Assembly (NCBI GenBank): GCA_030704615.1
Contig: CM060731.1
Span: forward strand, 69,484,756-69,544,755
Source of the DNA: Takakia lepidozioides
Lineage: Eukaryota; Streptophyta; Takakiopsida; Takakiales; Takakiaceae
Direction of reading: 5' to 3'
Length of the DNA: 60,000 nt
A program made the translations under genes and the position numbers. The notes beneath the pieces are model-generated. The model did not search any database. It was not told the origin of the DNA and saw only the letters and a program-made list of their open reading frames with translations. Shown in pieces: positions 31,183 through 44,057 of the stretch (position 1 is the stretch's first letter; each line of letters starts with the position of its first letter).

Positions 31183-33328
31183 TCAACATGGGTAAACTCT
31201 ACCGAGATATCTGCTCAGTTGGCCAAGGCTAGACATTTCAAAGACACTCTCGAGTTGGGTTTGGAGCCAGCTAATCTTGGTAGTATCCCTACCAGTCAAC
31301 AATAGGTCATCCACATAGAGTGCTAGAATGACTGTTTTGCCATCCTCATTGAAGAAATAGAGATTACAATCTGATTCACTTCTGTCGAGACCCTGTGCTC
31401 TCAAGTAGGTGTCTATCCTCTCATGCCAGGCTCTTGGAGCATGCTTCAATCCGTACAATGCTCTTCTTAACCTGCAGACCTTTCCTTCTTCTTCTGGCTT
31501 GATAAATCCATCAGGTTGCATCATATACACTTTCTCTCTCAACTCCCCATTTAAAAAAGCGGTCTTCACATCTAATTGATTGATCTCCCATCCCTCATGA
31601 GCAGCCATGGCAATAACGGTTCTGATTGTCGCCCATTTTACCACTGGGGAAAACGTCTCATCATAATTCAAACCCTCAACCTGTTGGAATCCCCTAGCCA
31701 CAAGCCTTGCCTTTAATTTTTCAGGCTTTCCAATTGATCCCATCTTTATCTTGTACACCCATTTTGTTGTTATGGGTTGTTTCCCCGAAGGAAGATCTAC
31801 CAACTCCCACGTTTTGTTTTTAGCGATCGACTCCATTTCAGAGTTCATAGCTTCTCTCCAGCCTCTATTCACAATCGCTTCTTCAAAGGTTACGGGTTCC
31901 TGCTCTTCTATGGACATAATGAAGTCAGTGTACCTCTTTGGTAGACATTTCTGTCTTGTTGATTGCCGTGGCACATTCTCCTCAATATTCTCCCTTGAGT
32001 GTACTTGTATTTCTCTCGAGATGTTGCCACTATCCAACAAAGAGCCATCATGCATCAAAGGTGATGTCACTCCTTGCATCGTCTCAATTTCACTGTCAGA
32101 AAACCCTTCAGATGCATCGGTGTTTCCATCATTTGACAAAACACGCTCTTGTATTGTAGCAGGTGATGCAAGAAGCTTAGTTTTCAAGTCATCTTTCATT
32201 TCCCCGAAGACAAACTGACTCATTTCTGTCGGTCCTTGTAGTGCATCAGCGTCATTTGCCCTAAATCCAAACTGGACTCATTGAATCTGACATCCTTGCT
32301 AATTTCAATGATTTTCTTCTTTGAATAGAACAACCTGTATGCTTTGCTTTGCTCTTCATACCCTACTACAAGGCATCGCTGGGACTTGGATTGAAGTTTA
32401 TTTCTCTTATTTTTGGCAACATGCATGAATGCCTCACAACCCCAGACTCTCAAATGGTCTAGCCGAGGTTTCTCGCCCGTAAGCTTATGGATGGGAGTCG
32501 TACCTTGTTTGCATGAGTAGGAAGTCTATTGGCCAAATAGTTTGCCGCATTCACAGCCTCTGTCCAAAGATAATCTGGGAGTTTGCTGGGTATAAACATG
32601 CTCTGAACATTTTCCAACAACGTTCGATTCTTCCTTTCAGAAACTCCATTTTGGTGAGGAGTATATGCTTGTGTCAACTCCCTCTTAATCCCATGTTCTC
32701 TGCAAAAATTGACGAAGGCCGATGATATAAATTCACCTCCACAGTCTGATCGCAGCGCTACTAGCTTCTCCTTGGTCTGATTTTTGGCAAGTAGCTTAAA
32801 CTGTTTCAATTTCTCCAAGGTCTCTGACTTCTTCTTGAGAAAAAATATCCAAGTGAATCTGCTATAATCATCAGTGAAGGTAGCAAAATACTTAGAATTG
32901 CGTAATGATGTTGTTGGCAATGGTCCACATAGGTCAGTGTGAACCAACTCGAGCGGCCTGTTCGCCCTTCTTGTGCTGATTTTCGGAGCTGACTCTCGGA
33001 CTTGTCGCCCTGCCATGCAATGTTCATAGGTTTCATCTAGGTCATCAAGCGTTGGCAACCCTTCTGCAATATTTTGCTTTTTCAGTAGCTTCATGTTCTG
33101 AGAGCCTAAATGCCCCAGCCTTTGATGCCACAACATGACTTCCTTCTCTCTCGATGACACAACATTTACTTCTATTTGCTGTATATCCATCTTAAAGAGA
33201 CCATTTCTAGGATCACGAATCCCTTTTGCTACTATCTGTTTGGGCCCATTTTTGGACATTACTAGACATCTATGCGAATCAAACACAACGATGTGTCCGT
33301 TGTCCGCTATAGATCCGACTGACAACAA
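31183..33328 (-). pseudogene. copia 2 integrase and reverse transcriptase
   Basis: The integrase frame (33328-32459) keeps HQRLGHLGS, and the core blocks HTDLCGP, LRSDCGGEF and HQNGVSERKNRT with the D, D, E residues. One zinc-binding Cys is replaced by Tyr (YEHC). Frameshifts at about 32,455 and 32,220 separate it from the linker (RVWGCEAFMHVAKNK) and the reverse transcriptase (KWVYKIKMGSIGKPEKL, LDVKTAFLNGEL, LYVDDLLLTG). The RT frame ends at 31183, where the next frame takes over. Confidence 0.85.
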
Positions 33329-33362
33329 ATTTTTGGTCAGACCCGGTACGTAGAGAACCTCG

Positions 33363-34574
33363 TCAAATCCTTTTCATTCCTGAAGAGGTTACAAATGTGG
33401 CTTTGCCTTTGCCTTTCACAGTGTGAGTCTGCCCTCCTGCAGACTTCACACGTCCATCATTCACAGAGGCCTCAAAATTGTCCAAACTATTTTTCTTTCC
33501 CGTCACATGTTTGGATGCCCCTGAGTCAAAGTACCACGGGCTTCCATCGTGAGTTTTCTCTATCTCAAGAGAGGCCACTGCCATTTCAAACAGATCAGAT
33601 CCCTCTTCAATAGATTCCTTGTCTTCATCACTTGATTCAGTTTGCACGATGTTTGCAACTTGCTTCCCTTTTGCCTTGGTGCTATAATTTGTTTGATGTG
33701 GTTTCTTCCCCATTTCTTTTTGGTTAGTGCACTCACGGGCCCAGTGACCTGGTTCTCCACAATTGTAGCACTTGTCAAGCCTTGGCTTGGTCGACCTATG
33801 CTCATCGTTCATTTTGCATAGCTTCTTAAACTTCATGATCAAGGCCTCCTCCTCAACCTTCTTGGTTCCCTTCAGCTCCCTCCTAGTTTCTTCGTGATGG
33901 ATTCGAGTCACAAGCTGGTCAAGTGTATGAAATTAGTCCCTACTAGAGATGCTTTGTATGAATGACTCATAGCTCTACCTCTCATAGCTCTCAGGTAGAG
34001 CATTGAGTATCGCCATGACGATATCTTCATTTGGTATGACATCTCCCATCGCTAGAAGCTGCTGGTGCAGATACTGCACATTTCTTAGGTAGTCAGATAC
34101 ACTACTACCCTCAGTCACCTTGGCACTATACAACTGATTCCTGATCAACAGTCTTCTGGCTGGACTTGCTGAGGCAAACAAATTTTCTAGCTTGTTCCAG
34201 ACTTGACGGGGATCATCAATCTTAGATATGTATGGTATGATCTCATCTTTCACTGAAAGATTAATCATGGCGAGTAGCCTCTGCTTCCTGCGATTTGTGA
34301 GCTCCGAGTCATCCTCCGGCTCTGTGTCGGTGACGATATTCCAGAGATTGTCACGAACGATCAAATTCTTCAATCTGAACCTCCAAGTCTGATAATTGGC
34401 TACTCCCGCCAGCTTGTTGACTTCAAAGATAGCTCCCTCACTACCTCTTGTCATTCTCGACGAGTGTGGAATTTCGAGTGCTTTGAGCGTCGTTCTCCTT
34501 GTAGGATTAGTCACCTTTGACTCCTGAACACCACGCTCTTCCACTGAAATCTCTGAAGTCATGACCGTAGACAC
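33363..34574 (-). pseudogene. copia 2 gag and protease
   Basis: Gag starts at ATG 34574 (motifs GVANYQTWRFRLKNLI, PRQVWNKLENLF, ILNALPESYE). It is interrupted at about 33975-33978 by an in-frame TAG that sits in a 15-bp insertion duplicating the AGAGCTATGAG sequence. Downstream are an intact CCHC knuckle (CYNCGEPGHWAREC) and an intact protease site (FDSGASKHVTG). A frame break follows near 33,363 before the integrase. Confidence 0.85.
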
Positions 34575-34621
34575 TTGTATCTATCTGTAAGCTAAGGATC
34601 AAATGGCTGGCTCTGATACCA

Positions 34622-35115
34622 TGTTACAAAACTCAGCAACATAAAGCTCAAGCTTTACTATAATAGATCTCCACAAGAACGGTAATATGAGACAGTGACT
34701 TACAGGTCTTATATCGGTTACCTCACCTACCTATGTTTACAGCATGCAGTGTGCTAATAACTCTATCGGCTTAATTTCTATCTACCCAGTTGTCTCTTTC
34801 ATTGATGACTAACTACTTTACAACAAATCTTGCTGACTCTAGTTCTATTTGTGTTACATATAACCCTGACTTTATAGTTACAGATCAGGTGGTTTGTTAT
34901 TCTACAAAGTGCCATTTTGCACTTCTTCAGTGCTCAGCATACATGATCGTCCCCCTGCAAATTCACTACAACACAACCGGCCTCCAAAACAAATGAGAAA
35001 TCGATAGTATAGTGGCCCATCTCATGTTGGCCACTGTTGGCCCAGGTTCTGGCCAAAATGTCTCTCTGTCTCCTAAGAAAGTAGTCTCATTATACTCATA
35101 TTGTGATACAGCAAA
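34622..35115 (-). repeat. Probable 5' LTR of copia element 2 plus flank
   Basis: The sequence next to the primer-binding site must be the 5' LTR of element 2. In + orientation it begins TGTTACAAAACTCAGC. Its outer end is not defined, because no partner LTR survives; it cannot pass 35115, where the KH duplication begins. No gene is seen. Confidence 0.5.
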
Positions 35116-37980
35116 GCTATGGAGTAGGGTGTTGCTTTTCCACCCTCCATTCACAAACAATGAACATGAGCTAAGATTCATAAAGGCTGGTGCCGTGACC
35201 TAGAGGGAAGTTTGGGATGAGGATGTCATACCAAAATTGCAATCAAAACCTGAGGTCTTGATTGACAAGCATTCAATGTGGTGTCATGAATATATATATC
35301 AAGGAACCTGAAAGAGGACAGAGGCCCTGTGAATTTTTGTCCTCCTAATGACAGTTCCCTGGAGTGCATTAAAAGTCAAGAATGAGCTTCAGGGATGCAA
35401 GCTAAAAAAGCATCAATTTAAATGATATCTAACATTGTCAATATACAGCCTACTTGGTGAGGCTTGGCCAGAATGGGAAGTGGCGGAGTGAAAAGGTGGC
35501 GACGCGCCACCTTCCCTCTTCCAGCTTGTATCCACTATCTTGTGTGCGTGGGCGTGTCTCAATCTTCTTTCTCTTCTCTTCTTCTTTATGTAGGAGCCCA
35601 TTAGTGGGTACTGCTACAGCTGGCAACTCCCGAGCTGCAATATGCTTAGAATTGACCACTCCGTTTGTCATGTCCATGTGATTGATTGTTAGGATCCAAA
35701 GTACCCAAGTGAATTTGTTTCTCATTACGGTAGTGATTGATCAGCGATCGAAATTGACTTGAGATTTCCAGTACAATGTCTCGATCTAGCTCGCAGATCA
35801 GTTTTGCAGCTGACAAGTACGCTCATTCTGAGCTCCATGCTAAACGGAATACGAACAGGGGAAGGGCGTCTTGCATCACAAAGGAAATACCAGTGCCTGG
35901 ATTTTCGATCGCCAATATTAGGCGTGCCGAGAAGGCTATGCAGACGGAGCCAGGCATTATCCTGGTGTCAGTGATTCAATCCTCCCTCAACATTGTCAAA
36001 GTCATTGGGAGCAGAGATGCGGTCGAGAGGATTTCTGTTAAGATCCAGGAGCTGATCTCTGCCTCTGAGAAAGGTACCGGCAATTGTATACTGAATATTC
36101 ATTTGCACACCAATGTAAGCGCCCCTGTAGTAAACTTTGCTTAGAACTACTACCTAGTGAGCGGCAGGGAAAGCTACTTACGAGAGCCGGTACATCATGG
36201 AATGTAAGTACATGCAATCTTGATCAGTCATCTGGATAAATCACGCACTGAAAGGTAGCGTGTATTCTGTACTCAAGCTTTCAAGGTGAATCCAGAAGCT
36301 CAGCATCATCATGATCTTGATTGCTTGTGCACGCACACAACATTTTCTAAAAGTGCTGTAGCCCACATGTATTCCAGGGAGATCCTATATGCGCCCACGA
36401 GGAAGGTTCGAAAATGGCGCTCTCTCTCGCCGACCTCAGGTGCCTATACATGAAGAGGTGGTCGAAGTGCCGAGCTTTTGTATAGGCGAAATCATTGGCA
36501 GAAAGGGGCGCAATATCAAGCCCCTGCGGCGGGAGCGTGGAATTACATCAGTGGTAGTTTTTGGATATCCACAAAATGTGGTGGTGATCAAAGGCTCTGA
36601 AAGAGATGCCGTCGAAAGAATCTCTGCTTCGTTGAAGCAAAAGGTGGATGCATTCCTTGACTTCACTGTGACTTGCTTCAGTGATTCCTTGTCACGACCC
36701 TCTGGCCCCCCGTCTAATGTGATGATAAAGCTTCAACTGTCTTCTGGAAGTACACGAGGGTTATCTAGGAATAATGGGAGAGCTTTTGCGTTCCAGGAGA
36801 TCACGTTCTTCTTTCACAGCTCGATCTGGTTCGCTGCTCAATCTACACAACCTCGAGATCCTGCTATTAACCGCGGGCCTATAGTAACCTTTACTGCGCC
36901 AGACTGGAAGAAGGCTAACTATGGAAGTGTGCTTCGACAGTGTCTGATCTCGGCAACGACCACTGGACTACAGACAGATCAGTCTCAACAGCGTGGGGGT
37001 GTTGATGTTAGGGTGGTAATGGGCGTTGGCAAGTGCTTCTTCCAGTGTGAAGGTAACATTTTACAGCCTGAAAACGATATGGGGAGGAACGTGGTATTAA
37101 CAGTTCCCGAGCTGAACAATCTCTTTCTACAACAACGCTTACGGCATCAGTTCAAATCTCTAAACCCAGACATATTTGACAAGATGCATCAACGTCTGAA
37201 CAGTGGAGGAACTTACGTGAATTCAGGGATAGCTCGCACAATCTCCATCTCCTTTGTAGACAATGACAGAAAACAGAGGTACCGCATCTCCTTCCCTTGG
37301 CCTAGATATACTCTAGTGAACTCAAGAAATATCAGAGATGAGAATCACGTTGGCACTTCCGGACCTTCTCCGCCATTCTCAAATTCCAGTTCAGATGAAG
37401 CTCAGGACAGAGCACTGAGAGAGCTGTTGTTAAATAGCAAGTTTGAGATAATCAAGAAGAACCACGGATTTGTATGGTTTCTCCGCGAAGGCAACAACAG
37501 CAGCGATTTCAGATTGACAATCGAAAGCGGCGCCCGACAGGGAGCAGGCACTTTGCGGCCTGACAAAGAAGTACTGGATTGGATAGAAGAGGCATACGGA
37601 AACAAGACTACAAGTGGATATCTTGCGTTCCCCAATCATCCTCGATTTGTATGTCTTGTCACTCGCTACAAGGAGGTAGAGACATACGCCAACACAGATT
37701 TCAAAGTGAGCATCAAGAAGGTGATCGGGGCATCAGGTTCCCACCACCCATCCTCTAAATGGGAGGCAACCGTCCAGAGCTGGCGAGTGAGGAGATCACT
37801 GTGCATGAGAGAGACGGAATTGGTGGCCGCTGATGTGGACATGATTATGCCCCACATCGATGCCCTCGTTGCAGAGGCAACCAAGCTCACGCGCATCAAA
37901 CCCTTCCATCGTACTAATCGTTCGGACTTGCACATTCCAGGGACAATTTCTCGTGCACGACATCATAACAAAGCTCATTA
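35116..37980 (+). repeat. Segmental duplication, copy 2 (KH gene unit)
   Basis: Direct repeat of 25972-28662, about 9.1 kb away and in the same orientation. Compared with copy 1 it has an extra stretch of about 100 bp upstream of the gene (about 35340-35450), a longer intron and two in-frame coding deletions. Confidence 0.9.
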
Positions 37981-37993
37981 CGCTCGCCGATGA
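35776..37993 (+). CDS. KH-domain protein, copy 2, with degenerate KH1
   Basis: Two exons, 35776-36073 and 36378-37993, splice at the same sites as copy 1 and give 637 codons. The frame is open. In KH1 the loop IIGRGGRTLKAM of copy 1 is reduced to IRRAEKAM by a 12-bp deletion, so the GXXG nucleic-acid-binding loop is gone; KH2 (IGEIIGRKGRNIKPL) is intact. A second in-frame loss removes 35 residues, including the acidic linker, after SSI (nt 36828). The C-terminal domain is otherwise nearly identical to copy 1. The intron is 304 bp against 108 bp. The C-terminus differs because of a small change near 37,912 (RTNRSDLHIPGTISRARH). The open frame after clear divergence suggests it may still be expressed with altered binding. 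Confidence 0.75.
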
Positions 37994-40900
37994 ACTCTTG
38001 AGAGAGACAATTTGGGAAAGAACTTGGTATCATGCGTGAGGCCTATCATAGGTTAACATGTTTACAGAGACCAAGTTAAATGCATAGTTCAAGGTGTGAC
38101 CTTCTATCACAAGAGTAAATATCTTTGCTTACAGTCCTCCCTTCCCCTTGAGTTGCTCATTGTCTGTTGTATTGTACCTGACAAGGAGCTATTGCTCCAA
38201 GGGAGTGATAGCCTGACTGTGTCATACTCTGGCTATTCACATGAACCTTGCAATTGGAAGGTTCATGTTCTACATTAGAAGATCCATATGCTACTTGTGA
38301 ATCAAAGATGAAGTGGTGTTGGGATGCAATTCAAGGTAATATTATGCCAGAGGGTGGCACAGAAATTCAAAGAGAAAATGAGCACCTCAACTCCAGTCAG
38401 ACCCAATTCGGCAAAGATACCATACATCAACCTGAGACACATCAACAAGGTGCCACAGTTTGATGTCCCTGGTTGTACATCTTAACCAACATTTCGAAGG
38501 GTTTTCCACTGCTGAGATGTTTTTGATGAATGTTCTCATAATCCAATCCGTATATTCCATATATTTTCTTTGAAATCTAGTCAGGAATTCCTGGACAGAA
38601 TTTGCAAGTACATTTTCTGGAATTTCGAAGTAAGAATTAGAAAGTGCAAGGCAGGAGAACTGAAATGGATTACACAGTGGAGGAGCTCGGCCACTGTGGT
38701 TTCCAACCTGTCAGGCTCCCATCAAAATCCACCTCAGCCTCCCCACCTTGGTAGAAATTTCTGGAGCCTTGAGTGCTTCCACATTCCGTAATCATATCCT
38801 TTTATCAGGTGTGCACTGTGTATCTTCTTGGGGCAATGAAAGAATGCAGTGCAGCCATGCTCTTGGTAATCAGTGCTTCCATCCAGAGCATATCCATGGC
38901 AGAGACGACATTGCAGCTTTATAAGCAGTTTCTTCAAGATGCTGCCACATGCTGTAGGATGTGTCGTTGTATGATTGTTGTAGCAGCAAGCTTTCAGCTA
39001 TTCTGACTGCAAGCCCCATAGGTCTTCAACAGCTGTCTCCCACTCTGCCCAGAACATTTCATTTCATACACTGCAACCAACACATTCAAAGCATGAAATT
39101 ACTTGAGCAAACATATACAGAACCTCACAAAGTAGAAGACCTTAAGAGCAACCACAATAATACAACTGAGCTCCAGCTACAATATTACATGATAACCCCC
39201 CTTAGCCATCTAAGGCTGTGTCACATGCTGATACATTAGGTCTGATCAAACTAGGGTGCCAACAAGTCTCTCCGTCGGACACTCAGTGGCATTTTTCTCA
39301 CATATAGAAGTCCAAGAGCTAGACACTTCATATCCAACTAGATTCACTAGCAATCATTGCATACATCTGGATTTAGGGTGCACATGTGGCAAACTAGAGT
39401 CTCATGATACCACAATATGGATCACTCTTAAGATCAGCCCAGATTGCCCTGCATGAGGTGCAGGGATCCTGAAAAAACCTTAGTGTCTCCAGATAAACTC
39501 CAGGAAGGAGAACCAGAGCATGAAAACCAGAGCTTCCGACAACTAATCTGATTCATGCCCCACGACCTTCACTCATTTTACACAACCATTAGCAAACATG
39601 ACAACTGCATTCTAGAAGTTTAACTGAGAGTAGAACTTACAACAATATCCAGCCATTGTGAAGGGGATGCCATGAAAATTACTAGACAGAAGCCAACCAT
39701 CAAGTGGCTATTTCCTACTCAGATCGGGCTCGCTTGTGCATCTGCCACCAACCTCCCAAGGAACTTCATTTTTCAAATAGAATGCTCGGAGCTCCTGATT
39801 CTCTTGTCAGAGGGAGGAAAGCCACAGGAAAATACTGCCACACAAAAGCACAGACATGAAAGGTAATCAGTGCCCCCCATGCCTCTTAGTATCTCACCCT
39901 AATTAATTCCAAGTAAATGGTATGCTTCCTGGAGAAACTTTTGAAAATCCCAGACCAGCTCCACACCAAAGGGGGTGTCCCCCTTTTTAACCTCACAAAC
40001 AGCTCTTCTCCCTTTTCTGTTTCCAGACAGGCATGGCGCCTGTGGCACCAGGAAACAGCAAGTAGAAACTGATCAGTAGAGCGACTGCCAGGAAACCAGT
40101 TTTGAAGGATTACATTCCCCCTGAAACCCTCAATCCTATGTGGTGATGAAGAGTTGAAATGTGCAGAATCTGACGACATGACTAGCAGGTTACACTTTGT
40201 CATACACATCTACTCTGGCATCGAGTCAGAAGCCAGGTTCCCTCAGCTGGTCGATGCCTGATTTCAGATGCCTGAACAAAGACAGCCCAAAGCCATATCG
40301 CTACAACCATCCAAGAGAAGGGAGCAATGAAACCTGAGAATCTGCTGTGCAAGCTTCAGATTACTAAATTTCACATCACTGGGACCACATGAACACAGGG
40401 CAACTACGACCCCGCTTCGTACCAGGGTTGGTTAAATGCCATGAGTGGCTTCACAAGGGTACTATCTCGCAGGGACTCAACCTGAAGGGAACAACATTGC
40501 CAATGTCCATAAGAAAACGTCAAATGTGGTGGATGACTGGACCTCTACCTCACTTTACTGAATGCTCCAAGTGCTTGGTGTAGGACATCAATGTTATGCT
40601 CAAAACATGTTCATGATGAAAATGAAGCCCGACTACATACCTCTCTGCCCCAGCAGGCCCTAGAAGTTCAAGAGAATCCTCTCACTTGGAACACCCTCAG
40701 TTAATAAAGCTGACGAAACAACCTACATCAAGAGACGATAAACCATGATAGTGAAACGACTTACACTTAGAAGATAAAGCTGAAGTCAATAAGGGGAGGT
40801 TTAACATTGCTTTTCGAAGTCTATGATGGATGAGGGGAAACCTTTGTAGAAGACCTGTCCCATTACTATGACGTCCAGATGTGAATCAATTACATTGGAA

Positions 40901-41709
40901 ACCCCCTCGACCATCTATTATATGCCCTTGGGCGTAAGCCATTGCAAACTTGGCTACAGAAATTTCCATGACACTCACCCACAACCAACTTACACAGAAG
41001 TAAAAAGAAGTGGTAGAGAGACTGACACAGAAGAGAGAAGAGACTAATGAGACAGCTTAAGAGAACAAGGAAGGATTTTCATCACACCTGCACCATTTCT
41101 TTATTGCCACACAAGAAAGCACCAGTCTGAGATGCATTTCTTATGCCTTTTTCTTTTGCAAAGGCTGTCTGCAACCCCCCTCAAAATAATGTGGGTGATA
41201 AGTGATAACCTGACATCTAAATTCCATATCACTCCCATACTCTAGAACACAAGGAGGGCGCAAAGAAAGGGGTCTGCATACACACACAGGATATAGTACA
41301 AGATTATGGTGACGCTCTCCTTCTGTGACATGAAGAGACCTACAAGACTCTCATGAGTTCGTGGAACTCAGGTCCACAATGGAAGGCATGTACTTGTTGG
41401 AGTTTCTTACTCTAGCCTTGTGGGTTATGGGCCGTACACCTAGTTTGGACACGGTGGGGGAAGGGTGCCAAGTTGGGCCACTGCCAGCTCCAGCCGTGGG
41501 GCTTATCTCACATAGTGATTCTCCCTTCCAGACTTGCTTGAGAAAGATCTCTATCAGGGGTCATACAGTTGAATAGACAGATCCCTGTGATACTTATCTC
41601 AACAGAGTCCTGCTCATATGTCCAGTCAATGTCAAATTGGGAGAGAACCCCAGGATTCGAATGTCTAAAGTTTCGGAAGTGCCAAGATTTAGTGAAGCAC
41701 AAGCATTAC
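37994..41709. other. Long stretch without a recognised gene
   Basis: Short open frames occur on both strands but none shows a known motif. The last exon of the reverse-strand oxidoreductase should lie in this interval; I could not identify it. Several pairs of plausible splice sites exist, so a short coding exon of about 50 codons could be hidden here. Confidence 0.4.
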
Positions 41710-44057
41710 CTGGACAGAGCCCAGCTCACCGGCCCAGTTCTTGTCAGGTTTGCACACCACTGGCACCACTCTTACACCCAATGCCTCCCAGTTCTTGAAC
41801 TTATGCTGTCATGGTCAATGAAAGCTTGCTGAGGTTAGAGCAAACATTCATTTAGAGACAAGCAATGAATGCACCAATACTGCACTTGAACAATATATAA
41901 GACTGTACTCAGAAGACGTTTGCTGTAGCCTTGTGGCCATAGACCTCACGCAACAGTTTGGGCAGAACAAGAAGGAACAGAGACTAGCTTTTCTGAGGGG
42001 CTCACTACTTTCTACAATGTATAAGAGAACTCTAAAGAGGATTGGCACCATCACCATCCACACCTGGTAAGCCATTTGCTGCTGAGTGTAAGCACCATAG
42101 TATAGCCTGACATCCTTTCGTCTATGCGCATCAAACCCCGCCTCCAAAAGTGAGCGAATTGCACTGTCATGTATAATGGTGAGAGCTCAAATGGGCAAGT
42201 CTCATGTTCTCCTTTGCACATTCTTGAAGCAGAAGCACAAATACTTCATATTTGATATTCATGATCCATACCCCTTGGCTCTTCTTCAACACATGTGCAA
42301 GGTGCTTGATGCAAGCACAAGCAAATCGAATCAAAATATCTATCTTGAAATCACTAAGGTGAAAATCTAGTCACAGCCAGATCATTATGCTCACGAGGAA
42401 GCTGAAAATTTTCATCCATCAAGAGTGAAGTAGTTTGAAGTACGAAAGAAAAGAACTCCAAAAGAACAGAATGTGAAGAGAGATACAGAACAGGCCACAA
42501 ATGGTAATCACTTAAACCTTGAGATCGAATATTTACGAAGATGTAGTGTCTTGCCAACCAACAAGGAAGAGTCATACTGAGATGTTTCAGCCAGGATGGT
42601 CAAGCCAGGAGATATTACCTGATGCCAGTACCAGTGGCAAAAAGCAACACAGTCGGGAAGTCTTTGGCTGGGGTAACTTGTTCCACGTGGAAGCCATTGC
42701 CCATAATCTGGCTAACTTCTACCTTGTCACCCTTCCCTAAGCTACACAGAAGGCCTGCTGTAGTGCCTTGCAGAGACTTGATCAAAAATTCAAGGGAACC
42801 CTGTGCAGCTACCTTGGGAGGAGATGCAATTGCAAGATATGCTGGCTTCCTGTTCCCGACTCTGACCTGCCATTCAACAAATAGTTTCAAAAAGTACAAT
42901 ATACAAATATGGCTCTTGAGATGATACCCCTGAAAGAAAAGGATGACTGCAGGAGAGAGAGAAGTTGCAAATCTTCAGTAAATGTGGACGCCATCCAAAC
43001 AAACTGTACAAAAATTTAAACTAACTGTCTCACAACTGGTGATAAATAAGGAAGAGGAACCCAATATTTGGTTAGGCATTTCAGTAACTATGGAAGTTTC
43101 TGTTTAGAAAAGTTTCACAAAGGGGTGGCACTCTTCACATTACATTCCTGTGCAAACAGGGCTATCTTCTCGCCAGATTCTCCGTACAGACATGAAAGTC
43201 CCTAGTTACCCACTTGGCAAGGCAAAAGCATGGAACCCGTAGCCTGACATCCAAACCTACCATGTGGGCAGTGGCCTAACCACTGTTTGTTGGTTGCTGC
43301 TACTTACAAATGTGCCAGCTATCACTTTTGAGTTATCTGATGAGGTTTTCAAGAACTAGCCAATCAACCAACAGAGCTTCTTGGATACTTTTACAGCTCA
43401 AGACCGGTATACAGCACCACGTGAGCCCTCAAAAACATAAAATGATTTCTCTCGGTATGAAGGCCCAAACTGCAGCTTTGGTAAAATGCATTCTGCCCGT
43501 GCAACATACACTTCGGGTCCGGTTTCCATTGTATTTCCACAGGCATTTGGTAGTGCAGCTACATCTCCTAGTCATTTGTGTCCGTCTCCGTTGATCTAGA
43601 GTTACCATCATGTTTTCTCAGGATAGTGGAGATGCCAGATGCCTGTACCAGATCGTGAGCTAAATCCGTGGATCCATACCCACGGAGTTTGACCCTAAAC
43701 CATCGACCCTGGGGAGCTATCTTCAACATAGGTTGGATCAGAATTTGCAAGGACTGGTGCTATCTACTAGAGCTCTGGGTTCCGCAAGTGTCACACCTGT
43801 ATAAACTGGCCAGCTTGGGTGTGTCCCTCCATAAGTTCCGGAATCCTTCTAATGTCCAACTCTACATGATAGAGTTGCTCCGCGGCATTACAGATTTCCG
43901 CCACAGGCACCTCCGTCCATAGGACCTCCTGCTTCCTCACAGCGGCAGTAGCTAGTCCCCCAATCCTCCCAGAATGCCTCCGGCGGCCATCACTGGCTTG
44001 CCGCAGGCTCCATCTTTGCAGCGCACCCAAGCTCCCTGCAAGCCGTGATCCGACCAT
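41710..44057 (-). CDS. pKIWI502-type FAD/NAD(P)-binding oxidoreductase, C-terminal exon not identified
   Basis: Four exons on the reverse strand: 44057-43797, 42866-42619, 42163-42064, 41805-41710. They join in frame to about 235 codons. The product matches the plant ferredoxin-reductase-like family named after fruit protein pKIWI502, predicted to be plastidial. The N-terminus is rich in Arg, Ser, Gly and Ala like a transit peptide; an in-frame TAG precedes the ATG. Exon 2 has the FAD region (YLAIASPP, FLIKSLQGTTAGLLC) and LLFATGTGI. Exons 3-4 give the NAD(P) part (RKDVRLYYGAYTQQQMAYQ, then HKFKNWEALGVRVVPV and NWAGELGSVQ). Family members end with a further exon of about 50 residues containing a VLCGQKxM motif, which I do not find down to 38 kb. 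Either it is distant or diverged, or this copy is truncated. Confidence 0.8.

Larger units (their letters stand above)
30532..34621 (-). mobile_element. Ty1/copia LTR retrotransposon 2, internal region, 3' truncated
   Basis: A second copia element on the reverse strand, of a different family from element 1. Order: gag (34574-33975), zinc knuckle and protease (33911-33363), integrase (33328-32459), linker (32453-32220), reverse transcriptase (32223-31183), RNase H (30951-30532). A primer-binding site TGGTATCAGAGCC lies at about 34609-34621, next to the 5' LTR, which begins at 34622 (TGTTACAAAAC in + orientation). The RNase H frame stops at HARTKHIEV (30532) and no second LTR is found to the left, so the 3' end is lost. 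The far border of the 5' LTR cannot be set without a partner. Confidence 0.9.

Noticed and set aside
31751-32218. 155-codon forward open frame
   Set aside because: It is antisense to the copia 2 reverse transcriptase region and has no motif of its own.
39720-39800. Candidate last exon of the oxidoreductase (reverse strand, LTRESGAPSILFEK then stop)
   Set aside because: The end looks vaguely similar to the family C-terminus, but the preceding residues do not show the VLCGQKxM block, so the match is too weak.
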